A stretch of DNA of 64,000 nucleotides from Chryseobacterium sp. W4I1 (GTDB lineage Bacteria; Bacteroidota; Bacteroidia; Flavobacteriales; Weeksellaceae), in the NCBI RefSeq assembly GCF_030816115.1, contig NZ_JAUSXQ010000001.1, forward strand, positions 3,639,001 through 3,703,000, in the 5' to 3' direction. The notes under the pieces are model-generated. The model was given only the letters and a program-made list of their open reading frames with translations, was not told where the DNA came from and searched no databases. Position 1 is the first letter of the stretch. Each line of letters opens with the position of its first letter. Position numbers and translations under genes: made by a program. Positions 1 to 11,362 of this stretch are shown here, one piece after another.

Positions 1-1688
1 TCGGTAGGCTCAATTTCAACATCGGCATAAGCAGCAACACTGTTTCTGCTTCCGGAAACGGCATTATCAGGACTAAATCCCGGAAAAACCTGTGATCCGG
101 CTGGTCTTGTAACGCCGAAAAAATCAGTGACCTTCTCATTGTCAGGAGTAGCAGCAGTAACTACACGTCCAAAAATATCATAGGATACATAAGAGTTTTC
201 GTTTCCCGCATTTACTTTATAATTCTCGTAACGGTATTCGCCTCCAAAAGCGACATTCAGGCCGTGAAGGACATCATATTTTTTTGAGAAATCAAGATTC
301 AGGGTATTTTGCAAAAACTCTGATCCTCCGGCTTCGAAAGTTCTGGGTGAACGGTCACCCAAAGATGCATTAAAGGTATTAACGACTCCAAAATTAAAAG
401 CATTCTTCCCGAAGGTATTGCTCAGATCAACATTCCAGCCGTTCCATTTTCCTTTGATCCCTCCGGCTAACGAATAGTCATTTACATTTGCTTCAATTTG
501 TGGCAGATAACCGTTCGGAGTAACAGCATTGATGTTTCTTTCTGTATTGGGCAGACGGTAAAATCCTCCTGCATTTCCCAAACGGTAGCTATATCCACCA
601 AAAGAATAAACCTTCCAGTCTTCATTGACCGGAATTTCAGAGTTGAAAAAAAGCTGTGCCGACTGTAACTTGGATTGGCCAGATCTAAGACTGAAATCTT
701 TTCTTTCCAAATTTCTGTACTTAAGCTCCTGATCAGTTACATCTTTCCCCAAAAGTCCCTGTAATGCAGTAATACTATTTGCTCCCGCTATCTGATTCTT
801 GAAATCCTGTGAAAAATAATTAACCTGTGATGCATACTGCTTTACGGCATTGATAATCTGCTGGGTATTAGAGGTATTGGTAATATTTTTATATAGCCCA
901 TCGATATTGACACCATTTTGTAAAGCTCTGTAATTAATGGCATTGTATGCATTAAAGATATCTCCTTCCCTCACTCCCGCTCTTGAATAGGGATCCCGAT
1001 ACTGCACCGATCCTGTTACGTTGATAAAACCTTTGCTGCCAATTTTCGCCCCGTAATTAAGGTCTGCCGAAATGGTCTGTCCATCTATTCCACCGGAAAA
1101 ATTATTGGTAACGGGAGAAACATATCCTCCCAGAAAAACCTGCCCTGATAGTCCGAGTCTTTTTTTAAGTCCTAAATTGACGACTCCGGCAATAGCATCT
1201 GAGCCATATTGAGCAGAAGCTCCGTCCCTTAAAACTTCAATTTTCTCTAAGGCAAACGCTGGAATAGCATTAAGATCTGTTCCCACCGAGCCTCTTCCGG
1301 GAGTTAAGGTAACATTGATTAGTGAGGACTGGTATCTTCTTTTTCCGTTAAGTAAAACCAAAACCTGATCCGGACCCAGGCCTCTGAGAAGAGCCGGATC
1401 TACAAAGTCTGTTCCGTCATTCACAGTATGAGAGGTGGAAGAAAATGATGGAACCACATAATTGAGCGCCTGGCTAATATTGTTAACAGGACTTTGTCGT
1501 AAGATCTTTGAAATATTGATGATATCTACAGGAACCGGAGTTTCTGTAAGGGATCTCCCCGCTCCTCTTGAGCCTAGGATGACAACATCATCGATCTTTT
1601 TTGATGATGTAGAATCTGTTTGTCCAAAATAAAATGCTGATATAAGTACTGCTGAAGCGATGATTATTTTATGTTCGAAAGTATGCAT
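1..1688 (-). CDS. TonB-dependent receptor, 3'-truncated by window edge
   Basis: I translated this open frame from the ATG at 1688 down to base 3; it has no stop inside the window, so the C-terminal part of the barrel lies outside. About 562 residues are visible. It opens with a signal peptide (MHTFEHKIIIASAVLISAFYFGQ). A plug domain follows, with typical segments such as QVLVLLNGKRR, GTDLNAIP and VLRDGASAQYGSDAIAGVVN, and then beta-barrel repeats ending at AAYADVEIEPT. It is an outer-membrane energised importer. The substrate cannot be read from the sequence, but the S-box-like RNA upstream hints at a sulfur compound such as methionine, which is an inference. There is no N-terminal carboxypeptidase-D-like domain. 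It is divergent from another TonB receptor at 2194. Confidence 0.9.
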   Translation of the reverse strand, partial: MHTFEHKIIIASAVLISAFYFGQTDSTSSKKIDDVVILGSRGAGRSLTETPVPVDIINISKILRQSPVNNISQALNYVVPSFSSTSHTVNDGTDFVDPALLRGLGPDQVLVLLNGKRRYQSSLINVTLTPGRGSVGTDLNAIPAFALEKIEVLRDGASAQYGSDAIAGVVNLGLKKRLGLSGQVFLGGYVSPVTNNFSGGIDGQTISADLNYGAKIGSKGFINVTGSVQYRDPYSRAGVREGDIFNAYNAINYRALQNGVNIDGLYKNITNTSNTQQIINAVKQYASQVNYFSQDFKNQIAGANSITALQGLLGKDVTDQELKYRNLERKDFSLRSGQSKLQSAQLFFNSEIPVNEDWKVYSFGGYSYRLGNAGGFYRLPNTERNINAVTPNGYLPQIEANVNDYSLAGGIKGKWNGWNVDLSNTFGKNAFNFGVVNTFNASLGDRSPRTFEAGGSEFLQNTLNLDFSKKYDVLHGLNVAFGGEYRYENYKVNAGNENSYVSYDIFGRVVTAATPDNEKVTDFFGVTRPAGSQVFPGFSPDNAVSGSRNSVAAYADVEIEPT

Positions 1689-1791
1689 GTGTTTTGTATT
1701 TTATTAATGATTGTTTGAATTTTCAGGCAATAGTTTTCCTGCAACCTTTATTTAGAGGTTACCGTGAAAAGCCGGAATGTTAGATTATTTT

Positions 1792-1872
1792 TTAAAGGTG
1801 TCTAGAAACAACAACACATGCACATGTAGAAATGGCATGAAAAGAGGTCAGAATAATGAAGTGATTCTTCAT
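1792..1872 (-). CDS. Candidate 26-codon Cys-containing leader peptide
   Basis: A short open frame lies between the S-box-like RNA and the TonB receptor gene. It starts at ATG 1872, ends with TAA at 1792-1794, and its C-terminal half reads STCACVVVSRHL. It stops 103 nt before the receptor start codon. Two cysteine codons flanking an alanine, followed by three identical GTT valine codons, recall attenuator peptides whose translation senses an amino acid. No Shine-Dalgarno sequence is visible, which is normal for this phylum. It could be a chance ORF, and only conservation in related genomes would settle that. Confidence 0.35.
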   Translation of the reverse strand: MKNHFIILTSFHAISTCACVVVSRHL

Positions 1873-1956
1873 GATCCGAGAAACGAAAATTTAAATTGAT
1901 AATGTGATTTCCCTTGTCTTTAAACATTGATTTTATTTTTTAAAACAAAAATTTCA

Positions 1957-2068
1957 AGATGGGGAGAAAATAGAGAATAAACATTTTTTCCGGGCATACC
2001 GGCTTATCTATTTCAGCACCTTGCTTGTTTTGCAGGTTGCTATCCCATCTATGAGATTCTTGATAATT
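1957..2068 (-). promoter_or_regulatory. Compact S-box (SAM-I)-like riboswitch candidate
   Basis: On the minus strand the RNA contains the S-box core. P1 is TTATC (2062-2066) pairing with GATAA (2004-2008), followed by AAGA. A short P2-like hairpin TCTCA-TAGA-TGGGA comes next. P3 has the classic GCAACCTGC / GCAAGGTGC arms with the conserved asymmetric A, then the joining TGAAAT. The usual long kink-turned P2 and the P4 hairpin are not seen, so this is a reduced form. A downstream CCCATCT (1957-1963) is fully complementary to AGATGGG of the P2 arm (2044-2050) and could be the alternative pairing of the expression platform. The TonB receptor gene lies downstream. Confidence 0.6.
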
Positions 2069-2074
2069 ACCTGG

Positions 2075-2082
2075 CAAAGATA
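2075..2082 (-). promoter_or_regulatory. Bacteroidota -7 promoter element for riboswitch RNA
   Basis: The minus strand reads TATCTTTG followed by C, a full match to the Bacteroidota -7 consensus TAnnTTTG. Transcription would begin about seven bases further on, right at the 5' strand of P1 of the S-box-like element, which supports the orientation of that element. A clear -33 TTTG box is missing; only a T-tract sits at about the right distance. Confidence 0.5.
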
Positions 2083-2193
2083 TAATTATTTCGGAAATAA
2101 AAAAATAAATGCCCAAAAATTTAACTTTTCGCAAATTTTACCGTAACAAATTGTTCTTTTTTACGTCTAACTGAAGAGTAGTAAAAAAACATT

Positions 2194-4422
2194 ATGAAAA
2201 GAACTATATTAACTTTATCCCTGTTGGGATCTATTTTTGCCTATTCGCAGGAGAAGACGAACAGTAGCAGTCAAGAAAAAGAAAAGCAGATTGAAGGCGT
2301 CGTTATTACTAAAACTAAAAAAGCCGTTGAACAAAAAGCAGACCGTACTATTTTTGATTTTTCTGAACAGCCACAGCTTAATAACGGTAACGTTCTGGAG
2401 GGAATAAAAAAACTTCCGGGGCTGGTTTCCACAGATATTGCGGGAATGATGTATCAGGGAAAAATTCTGGATGTATATCTGAATGGAAGACCTTTAAACA
2501 TTACTTCAAATGAATTGAATTCTTTCCTGGAAGGAATGCCTGCCAATTCGGTGGAAAAAATTGAAGTGATCACGCAGCCCGGAGCAGAATTTCCTGCGAC
2601 TTCCGGAGGTGCCATCATGAATATTATTACGAATAAAAATGCCAATAAATATTTAACAGCAACGTATTCAGGAAATTACTCATTTACAAATTATGATAAA
2701 TTCAGAAGCAGAACAACAAATTCTGTAAATCTGAATGCAAGAAATAAGCTTTTCGGATGGCAGCTGAATGTCGGCCAAAATTATCGTGAAAGTATGCTGA
2801 ACGGTGATCAGGATGCACTTCTTCACAGCAATACCGACAGAATAGGACGTGGGTATTTTGCAAAATCAGGAATGACGTTTGATCTTGGACAGGACAGATT
2901 ATTGCTGAACTACGATATTTACCATAACAATAATGACAATTATACTTTGAGTAATGGTCATGGAGATTTGCCTTTTGAAAAAAATCTTAAAGATTTACGT
3001 GAGGCCTACTATAATTCCTCAGATGTTGCTCATACTGATAATTTGAGGCAGGAAGCAGTGATAACATATCAAAAACGTTTTGCAGATAAATCTCAAAAGC
3101 TGGATTTTCAATTTGGATATACCAGATCTGATAATAAGTTTGCTCAGGATAATTTTTTTCAAGACGGTTATTTTGTATTCGATCCTACAAAAACAATAGA
3201 GAGCAACGGGCAAAAAGACATTTTAAATAACAAATCTGTAATGAATATTGCCAACTTCAAAATAGATTATTCCCAGCCGATTAAACTTCTGGACGGTGGA
3301 AAAGTAAGTTTTGGAGGATTATATGAAAGGCAGAATTATGATACAAAAAGTTTTGGAATCACAAACCTTGATTACCAAAGGCAAACAGCTTCAACCTATC
3401 TGGAATTTCAGGCGAAACTCAAGAAATTTGATTTCACTTTAGGAGCCCGTGCAGAAAATTATGATATTTCCGGAATTACCCGTTTTTTTGATAAACAGGG
3501 AAAGCTGACTGAGGATAATTTAACTCCTTTTAATAAATTTAAATTATTTCCAAATGCAAGTGTACAATATAGCGTAATGAATCAGGTATATGTTGCTGCC
3601 AATTATAACAAAAAAATCACTTTACCAAGTATTTCCGCTCTAAACCCAAATAACGTAACATTCTCGGGGCCAAGCACTGAAGTAACCGGAAACCCTAATT
3701 TACAGCCTACCATTTTTGACAATTATGAGATAAAGGTTTCAGCTTTTAATTATGCATTTATTGGCTATAGTGTAAGTTCAGCAAGTAACCAGGTAGCTCA
3801 GGTAATAAGAAAAGAAGGAAGAAAGCTATTCAATGAACAGGTGAATATCTCAAATATGAGAATTCACAACTTTAATGTTGGACTTCCCATTCCATTTATG
3901 ATTTTCAGCAAACCAATGAGTGAGATCATGAAGTTTAATTTTAACCCTGATAAAATTAATTTCATGTACCTGTACGCTGGTTATCAGAAGCACGAGATTG
4001 ACAATCTGAACAATAAGGGTTTCTGGATATTCAATATCATGACTCAATTGCTTTTGCCGAAAGACATCAAACTGACAGCTAATTACAGTTATCTGACGCC
4101 AAAAGCAGGATATTTCTATTTTACGGCCGATAAACCGTTCAATAATAACCTGGATATTACGCTGACAAAAAAGTTTATGAATAACCGTCTTACACTTTCT
4201 GTTTTTGCCAATGATATTTTCAACGGACAGGTGATGCAGGTATATTCTAATCCGCCAGAAGGGGAGGCTGTAAAGATCAGAAGTAAGTATGACACCAGAA
4301 ATTTTGGAATTTCTATCAATTATAAAATTCCAACAAGAAATAAACTGGCGAAAGAAGATGCTAGTATTCTAAACCAGACAAAAAAAGATGAAAGCGGAGG
4401 TGTGATGCAAAATCCACAGTAG
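2194..4422 (+). CDS. TonB-dependent outer-membrane receptor (OMP beta-barrel family)
   Basis: This is a 742-residue protein with a signal peptide (MKRTILTLSLLGSIFAYSQ). A plug domain spans roughly residues 35-150 and carries IEGVVIT, a TonB-box-like stretch, plus GKILDVYLNGRPL, VEKIEVITQPGAEFPATSGGAIMN and similar receptor motifs. The remainder is an outer-membrane beta-barrel of the type-3 family. The protein should import a bulky nutrient across the outer membrane using TonB energy; the substrate is unknown. It has no carboxypeptidase-D-like N-terminal domain and no SusD partner next to it. It stands alone, divergent from the receptor at 1688, and ends at a strong bidirectional terminator. 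Confidence 0.88.
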   Translation: MKRTILTLSLLGSIFAYSQEKTNSSSQEKEKQIEGVVITKTKKAVEQKADRTIFDFSEQPQLNNGNVLEGIKKLPGLVSTDIAGMMYQGKILDVYLNGRPLNITSNELNSFLEGMPANSVEKIEVITQPGAEFPATSGGAIMNIITNKNANKYLTATYSGNYSFTNYDKFRSRTTNSVNLNARNKLFGWQLNVGQNYRESMLNGDQDALLHSNTDRIGRGYFAKSGMTFDLGQDRLLLNYDIYHNNNDNYTLSNGHGDLPFEKNLKDLREAYYNSSDVAHTDNLRQEAVITYQKRFADKSQKLDFQFGYTRSDNKFAQDNFFQDGYFVFDPTKTIESNGQKDILNNKSVMNIANFKIDYSQPIKLLDGGKVSFGGLYERQNYDTKSFGITNLDYQRQTASTYLEFQAKLKKFDFTLGARAENYDISGITRFFDKQGKLTEDNLTPFNKFKLFPNASVQYSVMNQVYVAANYNKKITLPSISALNPNNVTFSGPSTEVTGNPNLQPTIFDNYEIKVSAFNYAFIGYSVSSASNQVAQVIRKEGRKLFNEQVNISNMRIHNFNVGLPIPFMIFSKPMSEIMKFNFNPDKINFMYLYAGYQKHEIDNLNNKGFWIFNIMTQLLLPKDIKLTANYSYLTPKAGYFYFTADKPFNNNLDITLTKKFMNNRLTLSVFANDIFNGQVMQVYSNPPEGEAVKIRSKYDTRNFGISINYKIPTRNKLAKEDASILNQTKKDESGGVMQNPQ

Positions 4423-4434
4423 TTTATCCATATA

Positions 4435-4469
4435 AAATGAGGCAGTAAAGAAATTTTACTGCCTCATTT
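4435..4469. terminator. Bidirectional terminator between TonB receptor and thiF
   Basis: AAATGAGGCAGTAAA and TTTTACTGCCTCATTT form a near-perfect long stem with a tiny loop, A-rich on the left and T-rich on the right. It serves the convergent genes on both sides. Confidence 0.85.
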
Positions 4470-4487
4470 ATTTAAAAACAATATAAT

Positions 4488-5198
4488 TTAAAAATCTATA
4501 ATCTGGAACCTCCAGTGTAAAGTATCAATAAGACTAAGCTGATCTGGTGGTATGGGAAGATCTGTGATCATCTTTAAAACCTGCATAGCCATCATACTTC
4601 CTATCATTCCCGGCAGTGCTCCCAAAACTCCAAGGCTGTCACAATCCGGGATATCTTCGGCAACAGGTGGTTCCGGGAAGAGATCTCTGAGGTTTTTGCT
4701 GCCTTTGTAATTGAAGACAGCTGTCTGCCCGGAGAAGCCCAAAATACTCCCGTAAACCAAAGGTTTTTCTAGTTTTACACAGGTATCATTGATCAGATAT
4801 CTGGTAGCAAAATTATCTGATCCGTCTACAACAATATCATAATCTGACATGATCTCCTCAGCATTTGAACGGTCAATTTTCTGTTCAATTCCAATAAATT
4901 TAACCTGATGATTAAGTTTTCTTACAAATAACGCTGCACTTTTTACTTTTGAAATTCCGACAGTATTTTCATTATGGATGATCTGGCGGTTCAGGTTGTG
5001 AAGTTCTACCTCATCAAAGTCTGCAACACCTAAAGTTCCAACACCCGCTGCCGCAAGGTATTGAATAACGGGGCTTCCTATGCCTCCTGCCCCAATGACC
5101 AGCACTTTGGAATTCATAATTTTCCGCTGTCCCTCCAACCCTATTTCTTCTATAAATATCTGGCGGCTGTATCTTGCAAAACGATCTTCGCTTTTCAT
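4488..5198 (-). CDS. thiF: ThiF/MoeB-type ThiS adenylyltransferase
   Basis: This 236-residue E1-like enzyme should adenylate the C-terminal GG of ThiS so that it can accept sulfur for thiazole synthesis. RYSRQ (residues 9-13), the ATP-binding GAGGIGSP (36-43) and DGSDNFATRYLIND are all present. IPDC keeps the cysteine that forms the bond to ThiS in Escherichia coli ThiF. The two zinc-binding CxxC pairs usual in MoeB/ThiF are absent: the first is replaced by a KNLRDLF segment and the last is missing from the short C-terminus. It is the last gene of the thi operon, 13 nt behind thiH. A MoeB role is possible but context favours ThiF. Confidence 0.88.
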   Translation of the reverse strand: MKSEDRFARYSRQIFIEEIGLEGQRKIMNSKVLVIGAGGIGSPVIQYLAAAGVGTLGVADFDEVELHNLNRQIIHNENTVGISKVKSAALFVRKLNHQVKFIGIEQKIDRSNAEEIMSDYDIVVDGSDNFATRYLINDTCVKLEKPLVYGSILGFSGQTAVFNYKGSKNLRDLFPEPPVAEDIPDCDSLGVLGALPGMIGSMMAMQVLKMITDLPIPPDQLSLIDTLHWRFQIIDF

Positions 5199-5211
5199 TC
5201 TGGCTTAATAT

Positions 5212-6330
5212 TTAATAACCACTGTACGCAGTGTCCCAATCTTTCATTACAGGATCATAGCCTGCTTTTCTGATACTTTGTTTTACTTCTTCCATGCTTC
5301 GCTCATCACTGGTTTCAAACTGTTCCAGAGATTCCACGTCTACGGCATAACCTCCCGGATTTGTTTTTGAAGCGGCACTCATGGCCGTTGCCCCGAGTGA
5401 GATGATATTGTTCCTGAATTTTTCATTTTCCCTCGTTGATATGGAGATTTCCAGGTCTTCATTCCAGATTCTGTAGGCGCAGATCAGTTGAAGCAGATCC
5501 TTGTCTTCCATAATAAAATTGGGTTCAATAATTCCTTCTGCCGGCCGGAGTCTGGGAAATGAAACTGAAAAACGGCTTTTCCAGTATTGTCTCTGCAGAT
5601 AATCAATGTGAATGGCATTAAAGAAACTGTCTACCCGCCAGTCTTCAAGTCCAAGCAGGACACCGAGTCCAATCTTATGGATTCCAGCCCTTCCAATCCT
5701 GTCTGGAGTATCTAAACGGAAATGAAAATTTGATTTTTTTCCTTTGGGATGGTATTCTTTATAAACATTCTGATGATAAGTTTCCTGATAGATCAAAACA
5801 GAATGAACGCCTTCATGATGCAACTGCAAATATTCTTCTTCAGACAAAGGTTGTACTTCTATCGAAATATTGGCGAAATGAGGCCGCAACTGACGAACGG
5901 CATTCAGGAAATAAGAAATACCAACTGTTTTATTGGCTTCCCCGCTAACCAAAAGAACGTGATTGACTCCCATCGATTTTAAAACGGAAGCTTCTATCAT
6001 CAGCTCAGTATCAGACAGTGTTTTTCTTCTGACGTCATTATCCAGGCTAAAACCACAATAGGTACAGATATTCTGGCATTCATTGCTGAGATACATTGGT
6101 GCATACAGCTGAATTGTTTTACCGAAGCGTTTCTGGGTGAGCTGACGGGTCATTTTTGCCATCAACTCCAGTTCCGGAGCTGCTGCAGGCGAAATGAGGA
6201 TCAGGAAATCATCTACCGTTTTACGGTTTTTCCGAAGGCTGTTCAGAACATCAGAATGGGTGATTTTTTCAAGCCTGGCTTTTACCTCATCCCAATGATA
6301 GCGCTCAAAAATATCATTAAAGCTTTTCAT
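5212..6330 (-). CDS. thiH: 2-iminoacetate synthase ThiH (radical SAM)
   Basis: This 372-residue radical SAM lyase should cleave tyrosine to dehydroglycine (2-iminoacetate) and p-cresol, supplying the glycine-derived part of the thiazole ring. The 4Fe-4S/SAM motif is C85-x3-C89-x2-C92 (NECQNICTYCGF). The length and the C-terminal part (NPGGYAVDVESLEQFETSD) are typical for ThiH and for the BATS-domain family. It lies 13 nt upstream of thiG's partner thiF and 13 nt after thiG within the operon. Use of tyrosine rather than the ThiO glycine oxidase fits a facultatively low-oxygen lifestyle. Confidence 0.95.
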   Translation of the reverse strand: MKSFNDIFERYHWDEVKARLEKITHSDVLNSLRKNRKTVDDFLILISPAAAPELELMAKMTRQLTQKRFGKTIQLYAPMYLSNECQNICTYCGFSLDNDVRRKTLSDTELMIEASVLKSMGVNHVLLVSGEANKTVGISYFLNAVRQLRPHFANISIEVQPLSEEEYLQLHHEGVHSVLIYQETYHQNVYKEYHPKGKKSNFHFRLDTPDRIGRAGIHKIGLGVLLGLEDWRVDSFFNAIHIDYLQRQYWKSRFSVSFPRLRPAEGIIEPNFIMEDKDLLQLICAYRIWNEDLEISISTRENEKFRNNIISLGATAMSAASKTNPGGYAVDVESLEQFETSDERSMEEVKQSIRKAGYDPVMKDWDTAYSGY

Positions 6331-6343
6331 TAGTTTTGCTGTA

Positions 6344-7120
6344 TTATTCGAATAGGAATGAAGTCAGAGGGCTTGATGCTTCAGCATGGTTTGCGATTGC
6401 ACCCAACCCCGATTCATAAGCTCTTCTTCCGGCAATGACCCCTTCTTTAAAGGCCATAGCCATATGGACTGGATTTCTGGCCACAGCAATGGCTGTATTG
6501 ACAAGAACAGCATCTGCCCCCATTTCCATTGCTTTTGCGGCATCTGAAGGGGCTCCAATTCCTGCATCTACTACAACGGGAACATTAGTCTGGCTGATAA
6601 TAATCTCGAGAAAGTCTAATGTCCTAAGCCCTTTATTGGTTCCAATAGGAGCTCCCAGAGGCATTACCACGGCAGTTCCGGCATCTTCCAAACGTTTACA
6701 CAAAACGGGATCAGCATGGATGTAAGGCATTACGATAAAACCTAATTTGGCCAGCTCTTCTGTTGCGTATAATGTTTCTATAGGATCTGGAAGAAGGTAT
6801 TTTGGATCGGGGTGGATTTCTAATTTCACCCAATTGGTTTCCAGAGCTTCTCTTGCTAACTGCGCTGCCAATACTGCTTCTTTTGCGGTTCTGGCTCCTG
6901 AAGTATTAGGAAGGAGATGAACACCAGTTTCTTTTAGTGAATCCAGCAGACCATCCTCTGCCGCACCGGAATCTATTCTTTTCAGTGCCATGGTAACCAT
7001 ATCTGTTCCCGAGGCAACCACAGAGGTTGCCATTTCCTGAAGATTTCCGAATTTTCCGGTTCCCAGGAACAACCTTGAATCAAATATTCTGTCTGCTATT
7101 ATTAATTTCTGATTATTCAT
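6344..7120 (-). CDS. thiG: Thiazole synthase ThiG
   Basis: This 258-residue TIM-barrel enzyme condenses 1-deoxy-D-xylulose-5-phosphate, dehydroglycine and ThiS-thiocarboxylate sulfur into thiazole phosphate. The Schiff-base lysine is K99 in [10 protein letters not shown]. The phosphate-binding segments [15 protein letters not shown] and [12 protein letters not shown] are intact. Its start overlaps the thiE stop by 4 nt, so the two are probably translationally coupled. Confidence 0.96.
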   Translation of the reverse strand: MNNQKLIIADRIFDSRLFLGTGKFGNLQEMATSVVASGTDMVTMALKRIDSGAAEDGLLDSLKETGVHLLPNTSGARTAKEAVLAAQLAREALETNWVKLEIHPDPKYLLPDPIETLYATEELAKLGFIVMPYIHADPVLCKRLEDAGTAVVMPLGAPIGTNKGLRTLDFLEIIISQTNVPVVVDAGIGAPSDAAKAMEMGADAVLVNTAIAVARNPVHMAMAFKEGVIAGRRAYESGLGAIANHAEASSPLTSFLFE

Positions 7121-7731
7121 ATCATTGCTTTTTTAAATTCACTGATCGCTGCAGGTCTGCTGGTGATCTCTCCCGAAACTGCAGCACCATATATCCCGAT
7201 TTCCTGTAGCCGTTCAATATCCTGAAGCACAACACCACCGATCGCAAAAATCTTTGGAATGGTGATTGATTTCTCGTTTAAATCATTAATTATATTCTGA
7301 TAGCCTTCAAATCCTAAGATTGGGCTTAACTTTTCTTTAGTAGCGGTGAATCTCAAAGGCCCAAGACCAATATAATCACACTGCTCTTCTATTCTTTTGA
7401 CTACATCAAAGAATGTATTTGCGGTACCTCCGATCATCTTATTTTCACCTAAAATATCTCTCGCTAATTTTATTGGCAGGTCATTTAATCCCAGATGAAC
7501 ACCATCGGCACCAATTTCTTTCGCAATCTGGACATGATCGTTCACTATGCAGACTGCATGATAGTCTGTACAAAGCTGTTTTGAAACTGCACAAAGATCT
7601 GTTACCTGTTTCTCCGAAGCATTTTTCCAGCGAACCTGTACCCACTTGATCCCGTTGTCCAGAACCGTCCTGATATTACGTTCCTGCTCCTCTCTTGTCT
7701 GTCCCTGCGATATATATTGTAATTTTTCCAT
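7117..7731 (-). CDS. thiE: Thiamine-phosphate synthase ThiE
   Basis: This 204-residue TIM-barrel enzyme joins HMP-pyrophosphate and thiazole phosphate to thiamine phosphate. VQVRWKNAS, the active-site [19 protein letters not shown] and the phosphate-binding [10 protein letters not shown] are present, together with [14 protein letters not shown]. It is the more canonical of the two ThiE homologues in this operon. It lies 43 nt after the second one and overlaps thiG by 4 nt. Confidence 0.93.
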   Translation of the reverse strand: MEKLQYISQGQTREEQERNIRTVLDNGIKWVQVRWKNASEKQVTDLCAVSKQLCTDYHAVCIVNDHVQIAKEIGADGVHLGLNDLPIKLARDILGENKMIGGTANTFFDVVKRIEEQCDYIGLGPLRFTATKEKLSPILGFEGYQNIINDLNEKSITIPKIFAIGGVVLQDIERLQEIGIYGAAVSGEITSRPAAISEFKKAMI

Positions 7732-7774
7732 TATTAATTAAACTGAATGATCTATCATTTACTTTTTATGGGCT

Positions 7775-10182
<2,408 letters not shown>

Positions 10183-10196
10183 TTATTAAATGAGAA

Positions 10197-10403
10197 TTAT
10201 CCGCCCTGAGTGGCCGTAATAATTAAAACTGAATCTTTGTCTTTTAGGATTGTTTCTGCCCAGGCGGACATTGGAATAATACGGTTGTTGACCGCTACAG
10301 CGATGCCCTTTTTCTTTTCAGGGATCTCTACAGCCATGAGTGCTTCCAGATTATCAGGAAGTACTTCAAATGTTTTCGTTGTGTGGTTGATTGTAATTTC
10401 CAT
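10197..10403 (-). CDS. thiS: Sulfur carrier protein ThiS
   Basis: This 68-residue ubiquitin-fold protein ends in ITATQGG, the exact Gly-Gly tail that ThiF adenylates and that becomes a thiocarboxylate. It delivers sulfur to ThiG. It is the first gene of the thi operon and follows the TPP riboswitch directly. Confidence 0.95.
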   Translation of the reverse strand: MEITINHTTKTFEVLPDNLEALMAVEIPEKKKGIAVAVNNRIIPMSAWAETILKDKDSVLIITATQGG

Positions 10404-10443
10404 TCCTAATTATTTTATATATACTTTAGGAATGGCTATTATT

Positions 10444-10462
10444 GTACAATAGAATGTACAGC
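10444..10462 (-). promoter_or_regulatory. Hairpin between TPP riboswitch and thiS (possible expression platform)
   Basis: TGTACA repeated around TTCTAT forms a small stem between the aptamer and the thiS start codon (10403). It has no run of U after it, so control at translation rather than by termination seems more likely. This is inference from position. Confidence 0.35.
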
Positions 10463-10471
10463 AAAAGTCAT

Positions 10472-10553
10472 CTACTTTTCCCTACGCTGGTATAATCCAG
10501 ATCAGGTTCAAAGGGTAAAGTCTCAGTCTGTAGATCTACAGACACCCCTAAAG
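10472..10553 (-). promoter_or_regulatory. TPP riboswitch (THI element)
   Basis: The minus strand carries the conserved THI-box segments in order: AGGGGTGTC, CTGAGA, ACCCTTTGAACCTGATC, and TGGATTATACCAGCGTAGGGAA. CTTT and AAAG close P1. It precedes thiS and should repress the whole thi operon when thiamine pyrophosphate is plentiful. Confidence 0.96.
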
Positions 10554-10602
10554 TTGTGACGAAGGTAGGAATTTTTTCAGAACAGGCAAAATTTGTTTTT
10601 GG

Positions 10603-10639
10603 AATAAAAAAAAGACCACTTCAAGCTTGAAATGGTCTT
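10603..10639 (-). terminator. Terminator of the panB-rluA operon
   Basis: AAGACCA and TGGTCTT flank the perfect palindrome TTCAAGCTTGAA. On the minus strand a T-run (TTTTTTTATT) follows, as expected after the pseudouridine synthase gene. Confidence 0.85.
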
Positions 10640-10681
10640 ATATTTTTAAGGTTCCTGATTTATAAATTAAATGCAGTAATT

Positions 10682-11359
10682 TTATTCTTCACAAGCCCTC
10701 CAGATGGCATCATTCTGAGGAACAGGAGCTATGATGTCTATTTTTTCTTTGGTGACCGGGTGAATAAACTCCAGTTTTCTTGCATGAAGATTGATGCCTC
10801 CATCCGGATTCGAACGAGGTGCTCCATATTTCAGATCTCCTTTAATCGGAATTCCTGTTTTGGAAAGCTGCGCCCGGATCTGATGATGTCTTCCGGTTTC
10901 AAGATCAATTTCAAGAAGCAAATAATTATCTAAAGTCTTTATTACATGATACGTAAGAATGGCTTCTTTTGCTCCCTCCGTTACTTTTGGAAAGACAATC
11001 GCTTTATTGTTCTTTTCATTTTTCTTTAAATAATGAACTAATCTCTGGCTTTGAGGAATCATTTCTTTCCCAACAACAGCCCAGTAGGTTTTCTTTACTT
11101 CCCTGTTTTTCACCATCTGGGTGAGACGGGAAAGAGCTTTGGAAGTTTTGGCATAAATAACCAAGCCCGATGTCGGGCGGTCTATACGATGAACCAAACC
11201 GAGAAAAACATTTCCCGGCTTAGCATCTCTTATTTTTATAAAATTCTTAATGGTATCCAGTAAGGATTCGTCGCCGGTTTTATCTCCCTGAACAAGTTGC
11301 CCTACTTTCTTATTAACAACCAAAAGATGGTTGTCTTCATATACAATTTGCTCCTTCAT
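10682..11359 (-). CDS. RluA-family pseudouridine synthase
   Basis: This 225-residue protein should convert a uridine in rRNA or tRNA into pseudouridine. It carries the catalytic RluA motif VHRIDRPTSGLV, with the nucleophilic Asp, and the later GRHHQIRAQLS. An N-terminal S4 RNA-binding domain is lacking, so it resembles the RluA/RluC-like single-domain forms; the target base cannot be told. It follows the small membrane gene by 3 nt and closes the panB operon. Confidence 0.88.
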   Translation of the reverse strand: MKEQIVYEDNHLLVVNKKVGQLVQGDKTGDESLLDTIKNFIKIRDAKPGNVFLGLVHRIDRPTSGLVIYAKTSKALSRLTQMVKNREVKKTYWAVVGKEMIPQSQRLVHYLKKNEKNNKAIVFPKVTEGAKEAILTYHVIKTLDNYLLLEIDLETGRHHQIRAQLSKTGIPIKGDLKYGAPRSNPDGGINLHARKLEFIHPVTKEKIDIIAPVPQNDAIWRACEE

Positions 11360-11362
11360 ACT

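Noticed and set aside
1940..2134. A 64-codon minus-strand ORF across the riboswitch region
   Set aside because: Its codons run through the S-box core and a promoter element; the protein has no recognisable features. The RNA reading explains the sequence better.
10444..10553. Possible short ORF over the TPP riboswitch
   Set aside because: All conserved THI-box positions are explained by RNA structure.
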